From assembly GCA_049699975.1 (NCBI GenBank), contig JBNAWB010000021.1, positions 1 to 30,458 on the forward strand: DNA of 30,458 nucleotides, in the 5' to 3' direction. The notes beneath the pieces are model-generated. The model did not search any database. It saw only the letters and a list, made by a program, of their open reading frames with translations, and was not told the DNA's origin. Made by a program: the position numbers and the translations under genes. Position 1 is the first letter of the stretch; every line of letters starts with the position of its first letter. This DNA comes from CAZAGD01 sp049699975 (GTDB taxonomy: Bacteria > Desulfobacterota > SM23-61). Positions 1 through 7,922 of this stretch are shown piece by piece.

Positions 1-10
1 TTTTAAAAAT

Positions 11-42
11 TAATGGCACTAAAATTAAAATAATGCCACTAA
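11..42 (+). promoter_or_regulatory. 20-bp-phased direct repeat upstream of the TonB receptor (candidate operator)
   Basis: The 12-mers TAATGGCACTAA (11-22) and TAATGCCACTAA (31-42) differ at one base and start exactly 20 bp apart, about two helical turns. They lie 34 bp upstream of the receptor start codon, where a repressor or activator would act. They do not match the Fur box. The function is inferred from position and spacing, and the window edge cuts off anything further upstream. Confidence 0.35.
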
Positions 43-75
43 GGCAAAAATAAAACCTAAAAAGAGGAGGTCATA

Positions 76-2109
76 ATGAGGAAGTCAATCTGCACTATAG
101 TCTTTTTTATTTTTATTCTGGGCTTTGTTTGGAGCGCGGCAATTGCCCAACCTTTAAAAATGGAAGAAGTGGTCGTGACCGCCACTAAAACAGAAAGAGG
201 TATAGAAGAGGTTGCGGGCAGGATCCAAGTTATCACAAAGGAAGATTTGCAAAAAGCTCCCGGCCAAAAAATTGACGATTATCTAAATAACATCTCGGGA
301 ATTAATGTCATCCGTTCTAATGGCCTGTACACTTTAACCCCAAATGTAACTTTACGGGGACTCTCTAAAGAAGGCGGCCGAACCTTAGTTTTAATAAATG
401 GTGTGCCCATTAACAAAAGCGATACGGGGGAAGTAAACTGGAATCGAATTAACTTAGAAGATGTGGAAAGAATTGAAATCTTTAAAGGTCCTGCTTCTTC
501 CCTTTATGGAAATAACGCCATGGGCGGGGTTATTAATATAATTACCAAAACTCCTGAAAAATTTGTGGAAGGCCAGGTGGCCGGAAAATACGGAACTTAC
601 AATACTTATGGGGGAAACTTGGCTGTAGCCGGAAATCCTTGGCAAAAAGATTTTGGCCCCTATTATCGTCTTTCAGGTTTTTATCAGAAAAGTGACGGCT
701 ATATTTCTACTCCTGAAGAGCAAAGAACTCCATATACCAGAAAGAAATTTTTAGAAGAAGGGAATGCCTCCCTTATTTTAGGTTATCGGTTCAATAAAGA
801 TCATAAGATGGAATTAGCTGGAAGCTATTTTGACGACCAAAGAGGAGAAGGTACCCAAATCCTGGCTCCAGAAGGGATGTATCGCGATTTTGATACTACT
901 AATATTTCTTTAACTTATCAGGGGAAAATTCAAGATTTGCGCTTAGAATTTAAGGCTTTTTATCAGTTGGAAAATTACCAAAGAATCAGCGAAAGCTTAA
1001 GAGGGACTACTTACACCCGTTTTGATGTGAAATCGGAACGAGCAGATAAAGGAGCCCTCTTCCACATTTCTAAGCTTCTCTTCCCGCATAATCGCCTAAC
1101 CTTAGGATTTGACTTCAAACAAGGAAGCGTAGACGGAAAGGATGAATACAAAACTTCTCCGGATTACACTCATAATAAGGGCACGATGGATTTATACGCC
1201 CTTTACTTACAAGATGAATTCGACATTTGGCCTGGCCGCTTAAATCTAATCGCTGGTCTTCGTTATGACTATGCGAAATTTCGAGAGGGGTCTTATTTTT
1301 CTACCCTTTCCCCCTACTCTTCTTTTAACGGCCCACTGGCTGAAAACAATTGGTCGGCTTTGAGTCCGCGAATATCCGCGCGTTATTTTCTTATGGAAAA
1401 TTTAAGCATCTTAGGTTCCTATGGTCGAGGGTTTCGCGCCTCTATTCTCGATGATCTCTGTCGCTCAGGAATTCTTTGGGGACTTTATAAGGAAGCCAAT
1501 CCTAATCTGCAACCCGAAACTATTGATGCTTACGAATTAGGAGCCGATTATAAGCCCTGGCCTAATTGGCAACTTTCGGCATCTCTTTTCTATTCGTTGG
1601 GCAAAGATTTTCTTTATTTCGTGCCCACGGGAAGGACTTTAGCTGGCAGAGCTCTTTACCGCCGCGAAAATATTGGCCAAGTTGAAATTTACGGCGGTGA
1701 ATTTGACATTCGCTATAGCCCCAAACCTTTTACTATCTTTGCCAATTATACTTACAATCATTCAGAGATTAAAAGCTATCCATTGAATCCATCCTTAGAA
1801 GGTACGGAGCTAACCAATACGCCCAACCACCAAATTAAAGTGGGTCTTAACTGGTTAAATCCTTATTTAAATGCCGGAGTCTATTATTATTATAAAAGTT
1901 CTCAGCTGGTTTATACCAATGAAGTGACTCAAACCACTAAGAGAATATCCGAATATCACACAGTAGATTTAAAATTCTGGAGAGAAATAATTAAGAATTT
2001 GACTGTTTCTCTTACTATCCAGAATGTTTTTGACAAAAAATATTTAGAGAGCGATACTGATTTATCTCCTGGTCGATTTATTCTCGGTGAACTTGTTTAT
2101 AATTTCTGA
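76..2109 (+). CDS. TonB-dependent outer-membrane receptor
   Basis: This 677-residue protein should be an energised outer-membrane transporter, importing a scarce ligand such as a metal chelate, cobalamin or siderophore with TonB-ExbBD. The N-terminus is a Sec signal peptide (charged MRKS, a hydrophobic core, then an AIA-Q cleavage site near residue 24). The TonB box EEVVVTATKTE follows at about 30-40. The plug domain (about 45-155) carries the typical LRG, VLINGVPIN, VERIEIFKGPASSLYG and GGVINIITK motifs. The rest is a beta barrel ending in the aromatic residue Phe expected for outer-membrane insertion. A strong ribosome site (GAGGAGG) precedes the ATG. The stop codon overlaps the next ATG by one base, but the better start of the next gene is 30 bp downstream. 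The ligand cannot be read from the sequence; the secreted FmdE-domain neighbour hints at a metal. Confidence 0.93.
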   Translation: MRKSICTIVFFIFILGFVWSAAIAQPLKMEEVVVTATKTERGIEEVAGRIQVITKEDLQKAPGQKIDDYLNNISGINVIRSNGLYTLTPNVTLRGLSKEGGRTLVLINGVPINKSDTGEVNWNRINLEDVERIEIFKGPASSLYGNNAMGGVINIITKTPEKFVEGQVAGKYGTYNTYGGNLAVAGNPWQKDFGPYYRLSGFYQKSDGYISTPEEQRTPYTRKKFLEEGNASLILGYRFNKDHKMELAGSYFDDQRGEGTQILAPEGMYRDFDTTNISLTYQGKIQDLRLEFKAFYQLENYQRISESLRGTTYTRFDVKSERADKGALFHISKLLFPHNRLTLGFDFKQGSVDGKDEYKTSPDYTHNKGTMDLYALYLQDEFDIWPGRLNLIAGLRYDYAKFREGSYFSTLSPYSSFNGPLAENNWSALSPRISARYFLMENLSILGSYGRGFRASILDDLCRSGILWGLYKEANPNLQPETIDAYELGADYKPWPNWQLSASLFYSLGKDFLYFVPTGRTLAGRALYRRENIGQVEIYGGEFDIRYSPKPFTIFANYTYNHSEIKSYPLNPSLEGTELTNTPNHQIKVGLNWLNPYLNAGVYYYYKSSQLVYTNEVTQTTKRISEYHTVDLKFWREIIKNLTVSLTIQNVFDKKYLESDTDLSPGRFILGELVYNF

Positions 2110-2138
2110 TGCGGCCACAGGAGTTTTGGGGTGAAAAG

Positions 2139-3266
2139 ATGTTCCGTTTCATCATCATTACCTTAGTTTTTGGGGTCTCATTATTTTGTTCTTTTAGGTG
2201 GGCACTGGGGGAGAATAAAATCGGTAGTTTTATAAAAGAAGATCATTTCTATTTATTGGCCCGAAGGGTGGCGCAGGAGGCTGTTAAAAAATTGGGGCCA
2301 AGATATGCAGGCCATCTTCTTACTTTAACAAATGCTGGCCTAGTCCAAGTTGGTGAGCATGACAGCTCTTTAGCCTTAGAAGCCCTAAGACAAATTACCG
2401 CTTGCTCCCTGGAAAAGAAAAGTTTAATACTCCTTAACTCGGCCGTTGACCAACCTCTTTATTTTTTCTTCTACCATAGGAACACGGGAGAAAGCCTTTT
2501 TGCTCAAGCTGAGATCGATCAATTACTATCCTTACCGGCCAGCGAAATTTTAGCTCGAGATTTAGCGCAGTTATTCCGCCACCTCATACTCCGCAATATA
2601 AGCCTGGGCCGAATTATCTCGGAAGCCGCAGAAATGGAGTCGATTTTTGCCCAGCAACCTTATGGCCGAAAATGGGCCTCCCTAATCAACTTTGCTCATT
2701 TTTGGGCCAAAAATCCACCGGCGGAGATGGTGCGCGTAGCCCAGTTTCATGACCACATTTGCCCAGGAGTTTTGAGCGGTTATTATATTTCGCGCTTTCT
2801 GCGCCACAAATTTGCCTTGCGGGCAAAAGAACGATACTTCTTCCTCGCCACTCCTCCGTATTGTAAGGATGATGCTCTCCAAATCATCTTCAACCAAACA
2901 GTAGGGAAAAAAGGAATGGCTGCTATGTGGTTGGCGGAGGAAGAGCGCGCGCTTTTGCTTCCCGAAGCCAGAGAGGCGGCCGGAATTTTCTTTCGCTACG
3001 ATCCGCAAACCAATCGCGGGCAAGGGGCCGTTTTAGGGTTTGCCTGGAGCAAGCTGTTGCAGGATTGTAAAATAAGTGACCAAAAAGTTTCTTTCTTAAA
3101 TTCTTTGAAGCAGATTCTCTTTATGATTGATCAACGGGATGAATATGCCCGCTATGTGTATTTCATAAAAATATTCGACCTTCCTCCAGGAGAAAGTCCC
3201 CCCAACTATGCCCGCGTGGGGGTAAATCCTTGGCAAAAATTGGGCCTCTGGAGCAAAAAAGATTAA
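2139..3266 (+). CDS. Secreted FmdE-domain protein
   Basis: The C-terminal half matches the FmdE family (named after a subunit of formylmethanofuran dehydrogenase, but widespread and mostly uncharacterised). The hallmark FHDHICPGVLSG at about residue 203, with two His and one Cys, and the later YCKDDALQ and GKKGM segments are typical metal- or cofactor-binding positions. The N-terminal half (NAGLVQVG, ITACSLEKKSLILLN, DQPLYFFF) resembles the extra domain of long FmdE proteins. An open frame begins at 2109, but I start at the ATG at 2139. It has a GGGGTG ribosome site just upstream and directly gives a signal peptide (MFRFIIITLVFGVSLFCSF), so the protein is probably periplasmic or membrane-tethered. 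No other formylmethanofuran dehydrogenase subunit is present, so a methanogenesis role is unlikely. Coupling to the TonB receptor suggests handling of the imported ligand, possibly a metal; this is inference. Confidence 0.8.
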   Translation: MFRFIIITLVFGVSLFCSFRWALGENKIGSFIKEDHFYLLARRVAQEAVKKLGPRYAGHLLTLTNAGLVQVGEHDSSLALEALRQITACSLEKKSLILLNSAVDQPLYFFFYHRNTGESLFAQAEIDQLLSLPASEILARDLAQLFRHLILRNISLGRIISEAAEMESIFAQQPYGRKWASLINFAHFWAKNPPAEMVRVAQFHDHICPGVLSGYYISRFLRHKFALRAKERYFFLATPPYCKDDALQIIFNQTVGKKGMAAMWLAEEERALLLPEAREAAGIFFRYDPQTNRGQGAVLGFAWSKLLQDCKISDQKVSFLNSLKQILFMIDQRDEYARYVYFIKIFDLPPGESPPNYARVGVNPWQKLGLWSKKD

Positions 3267-3272
3267 ATAAAT

Positions 3273-3920
3273 TTAAGCCCGGCCACGAGCTTTCTTTACT
3301 TCCTCTAAGAATCTGCGGGCATTCTCCACGATGACTGAATATTTCTTTTCGGCCACGGCTTTTTTATCCACCAATTCGCCGCCCACCGCAATGGCCGCTG
3401 CTCCCGCCTTGATGAATTCGCCGGCATTCTGCAGATTTACTCCTCCCGTGGGCACGAGGGGAATGTGGGGCAATGGTCCCTGGAGGGCTTTGATATATGC
3501 TGGCCCCCCTACTTGGGCGATGGGGAAGACTTTTATTAAATCTGCGCCCGCCTCCCAGGCCGTAAGAATCTCGGTGGGGGTCAAAGCCCCGGGAATTACC
3601 ACGGCGCTATACCGGTTGGACACCTTGATTACTTCCAGGTTTAAAGAAGGGCTTACTAAGAACTGCGCTCCATTGATTAAGGCGGCCCGCGCCGTTTCCG
3701 GATCAAGTACCGTTCCTGCACCTAATAATACTTCTTTCCCAAATTTCTGACTGACCTCCTTGATCACGTCCATTGCTCCCGGAACAGTCATCGTCACCTC
3801 TAAGACCGAGACTCCACCTTCTTTAATGGCCTTGGAAACTTCCCAAGCTTCTTGAGCTGAAGAAACTCTGATAACGGGGATTACTCCTTCTTCTAAAATT
3901 TTAGCTAATGCTTCTTTCAT
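3273..3920 (-). CDS. eda: 2-dehydro-3-deoxy-phosphogluconate (KDPG) aldolase
   Basis: This class I aldolase cleaves KDPG to pyruvate and glyceraldehyde 3-phosphate; the family often also acts on 4-hydroxy-2-oxoglutarate. It is a single TIM barrel of 215 residues, the normal family length. Visible signatures are EVTMTVPGA with the conserved Glu, GAGTVLD, FLVSPS, PGALTPTE, the Schiff-base lysine in LIKVFPIAQVGG and the phosphate-binding PTGGVN. The reading frame opens at 3929, but that ATG directly abuts the AAAGG ribosome site. The ATG at 3920 has a proper spacing of nine bases and gives the expected MKEALAKI start. It lies 91 bp downstream of the KDG kinase on the same strand. Together they make the last two steps of hexuronate breakdown or a semi-phosphorylative Entner-Doudoroff branch. 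It converges tail to tail with the FmdE gene, six bases away. Confidence 0.93.
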   Translation of the reverse strand: MKEALAKILEEGVIPVIRVSSAQEAWEVSKAIKEGGVSVLEVTMTVPGAMDVIKEVSQKFGKEVLLGAGTVLDPETARAALINGAQFLVSPSLNLEVIKVSNRYSAVVIPGALTPTEILTAWEAGADLIKVFPIAQVGGPAYIKALQGPLPHIPLVPTGGVNLQNAGEFIKAGAAAIAVGGELVDKKAVAEKKYSVIVENARRFLEEVKKARGRA

Positions 3921-4011
3921 AAAGACCATCCTTTCTCTATATCTTTGGGGGAAGAGGGTAAAGTAGCAAAAGCAATGTTTTGTTTATATTCAAGTTTCTG
4001 CAAATTAAATT

Positions 4012-4998
4012 TTATCTTGATATGCGCAGCCCTGCCCCTTTGATTAGCGCTTCCACCTCTTCTAAAGTGGACCAATTAAAATCGCCAGGCATGGTATGCT
4101 TTAAGGCAGACAAGGCATTCCCGTATTTCACTCCTTTTTCAGCATCGCCAGTTAAGTAACCATAAATAAACCCGGCCGTAAAGGAATCACCTGCGCCGAC
4201 GCGGTCGACAATTTCCACTGTGTAGGTGCGATCCGTATATATTTTCCCATCGGCATAAGCAATGGCCGTCCAATTATTCTTCCATACCGAAATATCTTCC
4301 CGGAGCGTAATTGCTACAGCCTTAAAACCAAAAGTCTTAGCCAAAGTCTCGGCCACTTTTTGATAGTTTTCCTCTCTGATACCAAAAACTACGCCCGTAT
4401 CTTCTTCGGTCGTGGTCAATATATCCACCAATTTCATCAAAGGCTCTTGGCAGCTGCGGGCTTGGGCCGGAGTCCATAATTTCTTGCGATAATTAAGGTC
4501 ATAACTTACTAAACAACCAACTTCCTTAGCCGTCTTCATGGCCAAAGCTGTGGTCTCAGCGGCCGAGGGACTGAGCGCTGGGGTGATGCCACTTACATGA
4601 AATAATTTAGCCTTGCTTAGAATCTTTTTCCAATCCACTTCCTCAGGTTTGATAAGACTGATGGCGGAATTTCCGCGATCATAAAGAACAGAGCTGGCCC
4701 GGGGAGCCGCTCCATATTCCACAAAATATAGGCCCTGTCTGCCTTGGTCGCTGAAGATAACGTGGGCTACATCCACTCCCAATTCTCGCGCTCGGTTCCT
4801 GACCATTCTTCCCAAAGGATTATTGGGCAGTTTGGAAATCCAGGCCGCAATCAAGCCTAAACGGGAAACTCCTACCGCGACATTTAATTCGCTGCCCCCG
4901 ATCTCCACATCCAAAGAATGGGTCTGCTCTAATCTGCCGAAATGGGGAGGAGACAAACGCAACATAGCTTCGCCAAAAGTTACCACGTCGTAAGTCAT
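4012..4998 (-). CDS. kdgK: 2-keto-3-deoxygluconate kinase (PfkB family)
   Basis: It phosphorylates 2-keto-3-deoxygluconate with ATP to give KDPG, the substrate of the aldolase encoded just downstream. The 328-residue protein is a full PfkB ribokinase-fold sugar kinase. It shows N-terminal VTFGEAMLRLSPP, the substrate-side GGSELNVAVGVSRLGL (34-49), DLNYRKKLW near 168, and the C-terminal DRVGAGDSFTAGFIYGYL with catalytic Asp about 271 and its anion hole. The specific assignment to KDG rather than fructose or ribose rests on the N-terminal pattern and the adjacent KDPG aldolase. A 51-bp gap separates it from amrS upstream, and the 91-bp gap to the aldolase is the largest in this run. No uronate isomerase or dehydratase is present in the window, so the source of KDG is not visible. 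Confidence 0.9.
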   Translation of the reverse strand: MTYDVVTFGEAMLRLSPPHFGRLEQTHSLDVEIGGSELNVAVGVSRLGLIAAWISKLPNNPLGRMVRNRARELGVDVAHVIFSDQGRQGLYFVEYGAAPRASSVLYDRGNSAISLIKPEEVDWKKILSKAKLFHVSGITPALSPSAAETTALAMKTAKEVGCLVSYDLNYRKKLWTPAQARSCQEPLMKLVDILTTTEEDTGVVFGIREENYQKVAETLAKTFGFKAVAITLREDISVWKNNWTAIAYADGKIYTDRTYTVEIVDRVGAGDSFTAGFIYGYLTGDAEKGVKYGNALSALKHTMPGDFNWSTLEEVEALIKGAGLRISR

Positions 4999-5049
4999 AG
5001 GCCACCTCTCTTTATTTATTTTTAAAGTCTTTAGTGACTTTTAACCTGC

Positions 5050-6060
5050 TCAGAGATCTACACCATCGATCTTTGCGCCGCATTTATAACATTTATTCTC
5101 TTTTATCTGATATTTAAGAATCTGAAATCCAAAACGATCAATTAAAAGACTGCCACATTGATAGCAAAACGTATCTTCCCCCACATCGCCCGGAACATTA
5201 CCAGTATAAACATAACGCAAACCAATTTCCATGCCTATTTCTCTGGCTCTTTCTAAGGAACGGACGGGTGTTGGGGGACGGTCCAGCAGGCGGTACATGG
5301 GATGAAATCGGCTAATATGCCAAGGCGTCTCCTGCCCTAAAGAAAAGATAAATTTAGCTATATCTCTAAGCTCATCCTGATCATCATTGAGGCCCGGAAT
5401 GAGTAAAGTAGTGATTTCCACCCATATTCCCAAATTTTTCATGACCCGCAGAGATTCTAAGACTCCAGCCAGTTTGGCTCCGCATCTTTGCTGATAAAAT
5501 TCTTCCCGAAAAGATTTTAGATCAACGTTCGCTCCATGGAGATGAGGATGGATGGTCTTTAAGGTTTCGCTGGTCATATAGCCGTTGGTGACAAAGATAT
5601 TTTTTAAGCCTTCTTTGGTGGCCAACTGGGCTATTTCTAAAGCATATTCGAAGAAAATGGTCGGTTCGGTATAAGTATAAGAAATAGTCTGGCAACCTCT
5701 CCTTTTGGCCAAGGCCACTATTTCTTCTGGCGCCACCTCTTCACCCATGATCCGTTTTTGATCTTTGGGCATCTGGGAAATCTCGTAGTTCTGGCAAAAA
5801 TCGCACCGAAAGTTACAGCCGACTGTAGCAATCGAAAAAGAACGAGTCCCTGGCGCAAAATGGAACATAGGTTTTTTTTCGATGGGATCTACATTCCGAG
5901 AAATAAGCTGACCATAGACTAAGGTGTATAAGGTACCTTCTCGATTCTCCCGCACCCTACACACTCCCCTTTGCCCTTCGTTTATTAGGCAACGGTGATG
6001 GCAGAGGTGACAACGTACCCTTCCCTCTGGCAATTTCTCATAAAGGAGAGCTTCTTTCAT
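5050..6060 (-). CDS. amrS: AmmeMemoRadiSam system radical SAM enzyme, cytoplasmic copy
   Basis: This radical SAM protein belongs to the AmmeMemoRadiSam family, whose substrate is not established. Domains in order: an N-terminal cysteine motif CHLCHHRCLINEGQRGVC, probably metal-binding; the radical SAM cluster motif CNFRCDFC (Cys 82, 86, 89 from this start) in a TIM-like barrel with YTYTEPTIFFEYA and GANVDLKSF; and a C-terminal zinc-ribbon-like pair CYQC...CYKC. An ATG at 6066 is abutted by its GAGGGG ribosome site, so the ATG six bases downstream (6060) is the better start, giving 336 residues. It has no signal peptide, unlike its paralogue at 26383-27528, to which it is clearly related over its length (shared HLDPIEKKP/NVDPIEKKP, SFSIAT-GCNFRC-FCQN, YIGNVPG/YTGNVPG). 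It follows tatC by ten bases in the long minus-strand operon; no Memo or AMMECR1 gene is next to it. Confidence 0.9.
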   Translation of the reverse strand: MKEALLYEKLPEGRVRCHLCHHRCLINEGQRGVCRVRENREGTLYTLVYGQLISRNVDPIEKKPMFHFAPGTRSFSIATVGCNFRCDFCQNYEISQMPKDQKRIMGEEVAPEEIVALAKRRGCQTISYTYTEPTIFFEYALEIAQLATKEGLKNIFVTNGYMTSETLKTIHPHLHGANVDLKSFREEFYQQRCGAKLAGVLESLRVMKNLGIWVEITTLLIPGLNDDQDELRDIAKFIFSLGQETPWHISRFHPMYRLLDRPPTPVRSLERAREIGMEIGLRYVYTGNVPGDVGEDTFCYQCGSLLIDRFGFQILKYQIKENKCYKCGAKIDGVDL

Positions 6061-6070
6061 GACCATCCCC

Positions 6071-6817
6071 TCAAACTACATCTGGTTCTAATTCTTTCTT
6101 ACGACCAAAGATTTTTACCAGCCAAATAGAAAGCTCATAGAGGATCTGCACTGGCCCCATCATCAAGAGCATGGTGTAGGCATCCGGAGTGGGAGTAAGT
6201 ATGGCCGAAAGAATAGAGTTGATCAATAAGGCGTATTTGCGATTTTTCGCCAGCGCCTGATAACTTATCACACCCAAGCGCCCCAAAATCAGCAAAATAA
6301 GCGGAAGTTCAAAGATGAGGCCAAAAGCAAAAATCAAACCTACCGCAAAGGTTAAATATTTAGATAAGCCAATCATGGGTTGGAGGCTTTCCCGTCCATA
6401 ATTTACCAAAAAATTTATACCAACCGGCAGAACAATTAGATAACAGAAAAAGGCGCCCGCATAGAAAAGAAAAGTAGCTGAAAGGACAATTGCTAAAGAA
6501 TAACGGCGGGCTTCGGCAGAAAAAAGAGGCGCAAAGGCCAGCCAGAGATAATTAAAGATAAAAGGGGCCGCCAAAAAAATCCCGATAAAAAGGGAGAGGC
6601 GCAAAGAAGCAAAAAAGCCCTCGGGCAAACTATACATGATTAGCGGCAGATCCAAAGGCTTCTGCAAAAAATGGAGAGCATCTTTCCAGAAGAAAAAAGA
6701 TATAACGGACAAGCCGCCCACAATTAAAAAAATGCGCACCAGGGCGCTGCGCAATCCCTCTAACTTATCAAAAATCTCCTTCCTATCCCATTCCTGAATC
6801 TTTTCGATTAATCTCAT
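6071..6817 (-). CDS. tatC: Sec-independent protein translocase TatC
   Basis: TatC is the inner-membrane receptor that recognises twin-arginine signal peptides and, with TatA/TatB, moves folded proteins to the periplasm. The 248-residue protein has six predicted membrane segments and a charged cytoplasmic N-terminus. Family signatures include the LRSALVRI segment before the first helix, the conserved Glu in FGLIFELPLI, and the ILTPTPDAYTMLLMMGPVQILYELSIW segment near the C-terminus. It sits between rlmN (ten bases) and amrS (ten bases), so it is probably co-transcribed with both. No tatA or tatB is visible here, so they must be encoded elsewhere. A protein with a twin-arginine signal, the second AmrS, is encoded about 20 kb away in this window, so Tat has at least one candidate client. 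The ribosome site is weak. Confidence 0.95.
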   Translation of the reverse strand: MRLIEKIQEWDRKEIFDKLEGLRSALVRIFLIVGGLSVISFFFWKDALHFLQKPLDLPLIMYSLPEGFFASLRLSLFIGIFLAAPFIFNYLWLAFAPLFSAEARRYSLAIVLSATFLFYAGAFFCYLIVLPVGINFLVNYGRESLQPMIGLSKYLTFAVGLIFAFGLIFELPLILLILGRLGVISYQALAKNRKYALLINSILSAILTPTPDAYTMLLMMGPVQILYELSIWLVKIFGRKKELEPDVV

Positions 6818-6827
6818 CCCGAAAGAA

Positions 6828-7922
6828 TTATACGCTTCCCCATGATGATTTAAAAGTCAAATTTAAAACCGCCTTCCCTACTCCCTCAGCCCCCAATTGC
6901 CCGCAAGCCGCCAAAATGTCCGTCCCCTTACTCTGGCGGATCACGGTAGTGAAGCCATGGGCTAAGAGAATTTTTCTAAATTCTTGGATGGCTTCCTCTG
7001 TTGGCCGTTTAAATGGACTAGCGGGATGTTCATTGAAGGGGATCAGATTTATCTTAGCTGGCAAACCTTTCAGCAAACGGGCTAAACGTAAAGCATCGCC
7101 CGCCGTATCGTTTACTCCCTGGAGGAGTACATATTCGAAGGTTATTTTTTCGCGATTAGGCAATGAAATTTGGCGACAGGCTTGTAATAATTCAGCCAAA
7201 GGGTATTTGCGGTTTATGGGCATGAGGAAGTTGCGTTGCTCCTCCGTGGTGGCATTTAGGGAAATGGCTAATTTAACAAAGTTTTTCCGAGAAAGAAGTT
7301 TCTTCATTTCGGGGATGAGGCCGGCCGTGGAAAGCGTCACCCGGCGATGAGAAAATTGCAGTCCCTGAGGCGAGCCAACTATTTCCAAGGCCCGCACCAC
7401 ATTTTCAAAATTTAGCAAGGGCTCACCCATGCCCATGAACACTAAATTTCTAATCTTTTCAGCCGCAGAAAGAGTCGCCCGCACCCCTAAAATTTGATCA
7501 AGGATTTCATAAGATTCCAAATTACGCTGGAAACCCCGTGCCCCGGTAAGACAAAATTTGCAGCCTAAAGGGCAACCAACTTGGGTAGAAAGACATAGAG
7601 TCAAATGATCTCGCTCCACGAGTAAGACGCTTTCTATTTTTTGGCCATCAGCCAGGCGGAATAGGAATTTTCTTGTCCCATCGGCGGAGGTCAGAATTTT
7701 TTCCGGTTTTAGAAAACTTATCCAGGCCTTGGCGCTTAACTCTTCCCGCAGCTTTTTGGATATATCGGTCATCTCGGCAAAGCTCTGCACTCCACGGCTG
7801 TAAAGCCAGCGGGCTAACTGCTTGGCCCGAAATGGCTTCTCTCCCAAAGAAGTAACAAACTTCTCTAACTCGGGTAAAGAAAGGTTTTTCAAGTTAATTT
7901 TTCCAGTCTGATTGGCCATCAT
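6828..7922 (-). CDS. rlmN: 23S rRNA (adenine2503-C2)-methyltransferase, dual-specificity RlmN
   Basis: RlmN is a radical SAM enzyme that methylates C2 of A2503 in 23S rRNA, and in some bacteria A37 of certain tRNAs. The sequence shows the radical SAM motif CPLGCKFC (Cys about 117, 121, 124), the methyl-carrying cysteine in DILAACGQLG (about 340), and family segments FMGMGEPLLN and LAISLNATTEEQR. The open frame extends back to 7952, but the ATG at 7922 overlaps the upstream stop codon as ATGA and has an AGGGAA ribosome site. It gives 364 residues, close to the usual length. The ten extra N-terminal residues of the longer frame are translated flavoprotein sequence in another frame. RlmN rather than Cfr is inferred from the overall sequence and housekeeping context. 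Confidence 0.94.
   Translation of the reverse strand: MMANQTGKINLKNLSLPELEKFVTSLGEKPFRAKQLARWLYSRGVQSFAEMTDISKKLREELSAKAWISFLKPEKILTSADGTRKFLFRLADGQKIESVLLVERDHLTLCLSTQVGCPLGCKFCLTGARGFQRNLESYEILDQILGVRATLSAAEKIRNLVFMGMGEPLLNFENVVRALEIVGSPQGLQFSHRRVTLSTAGLIPEMKKLLSRKNFVKLAISLNATTEEQRNFLMPINRKYPLAELLQACRQISLPNREKITFEYVLLQGVNDTAGDALRLARLLKGLPAKINLIPFNEHPASPFKRPTEEAIQEFRKILLAHGFTTVIRQSKGTDILAACGQLGAEGVGKAVLNLTFKSSWGSV

Noticed and set aside
2682..3023. 113-codon minus-strand open frame inside the FmdE gene
   Set aside because: The sense strand encodes the conserved FmdE motifs; the antisense frame has no support.
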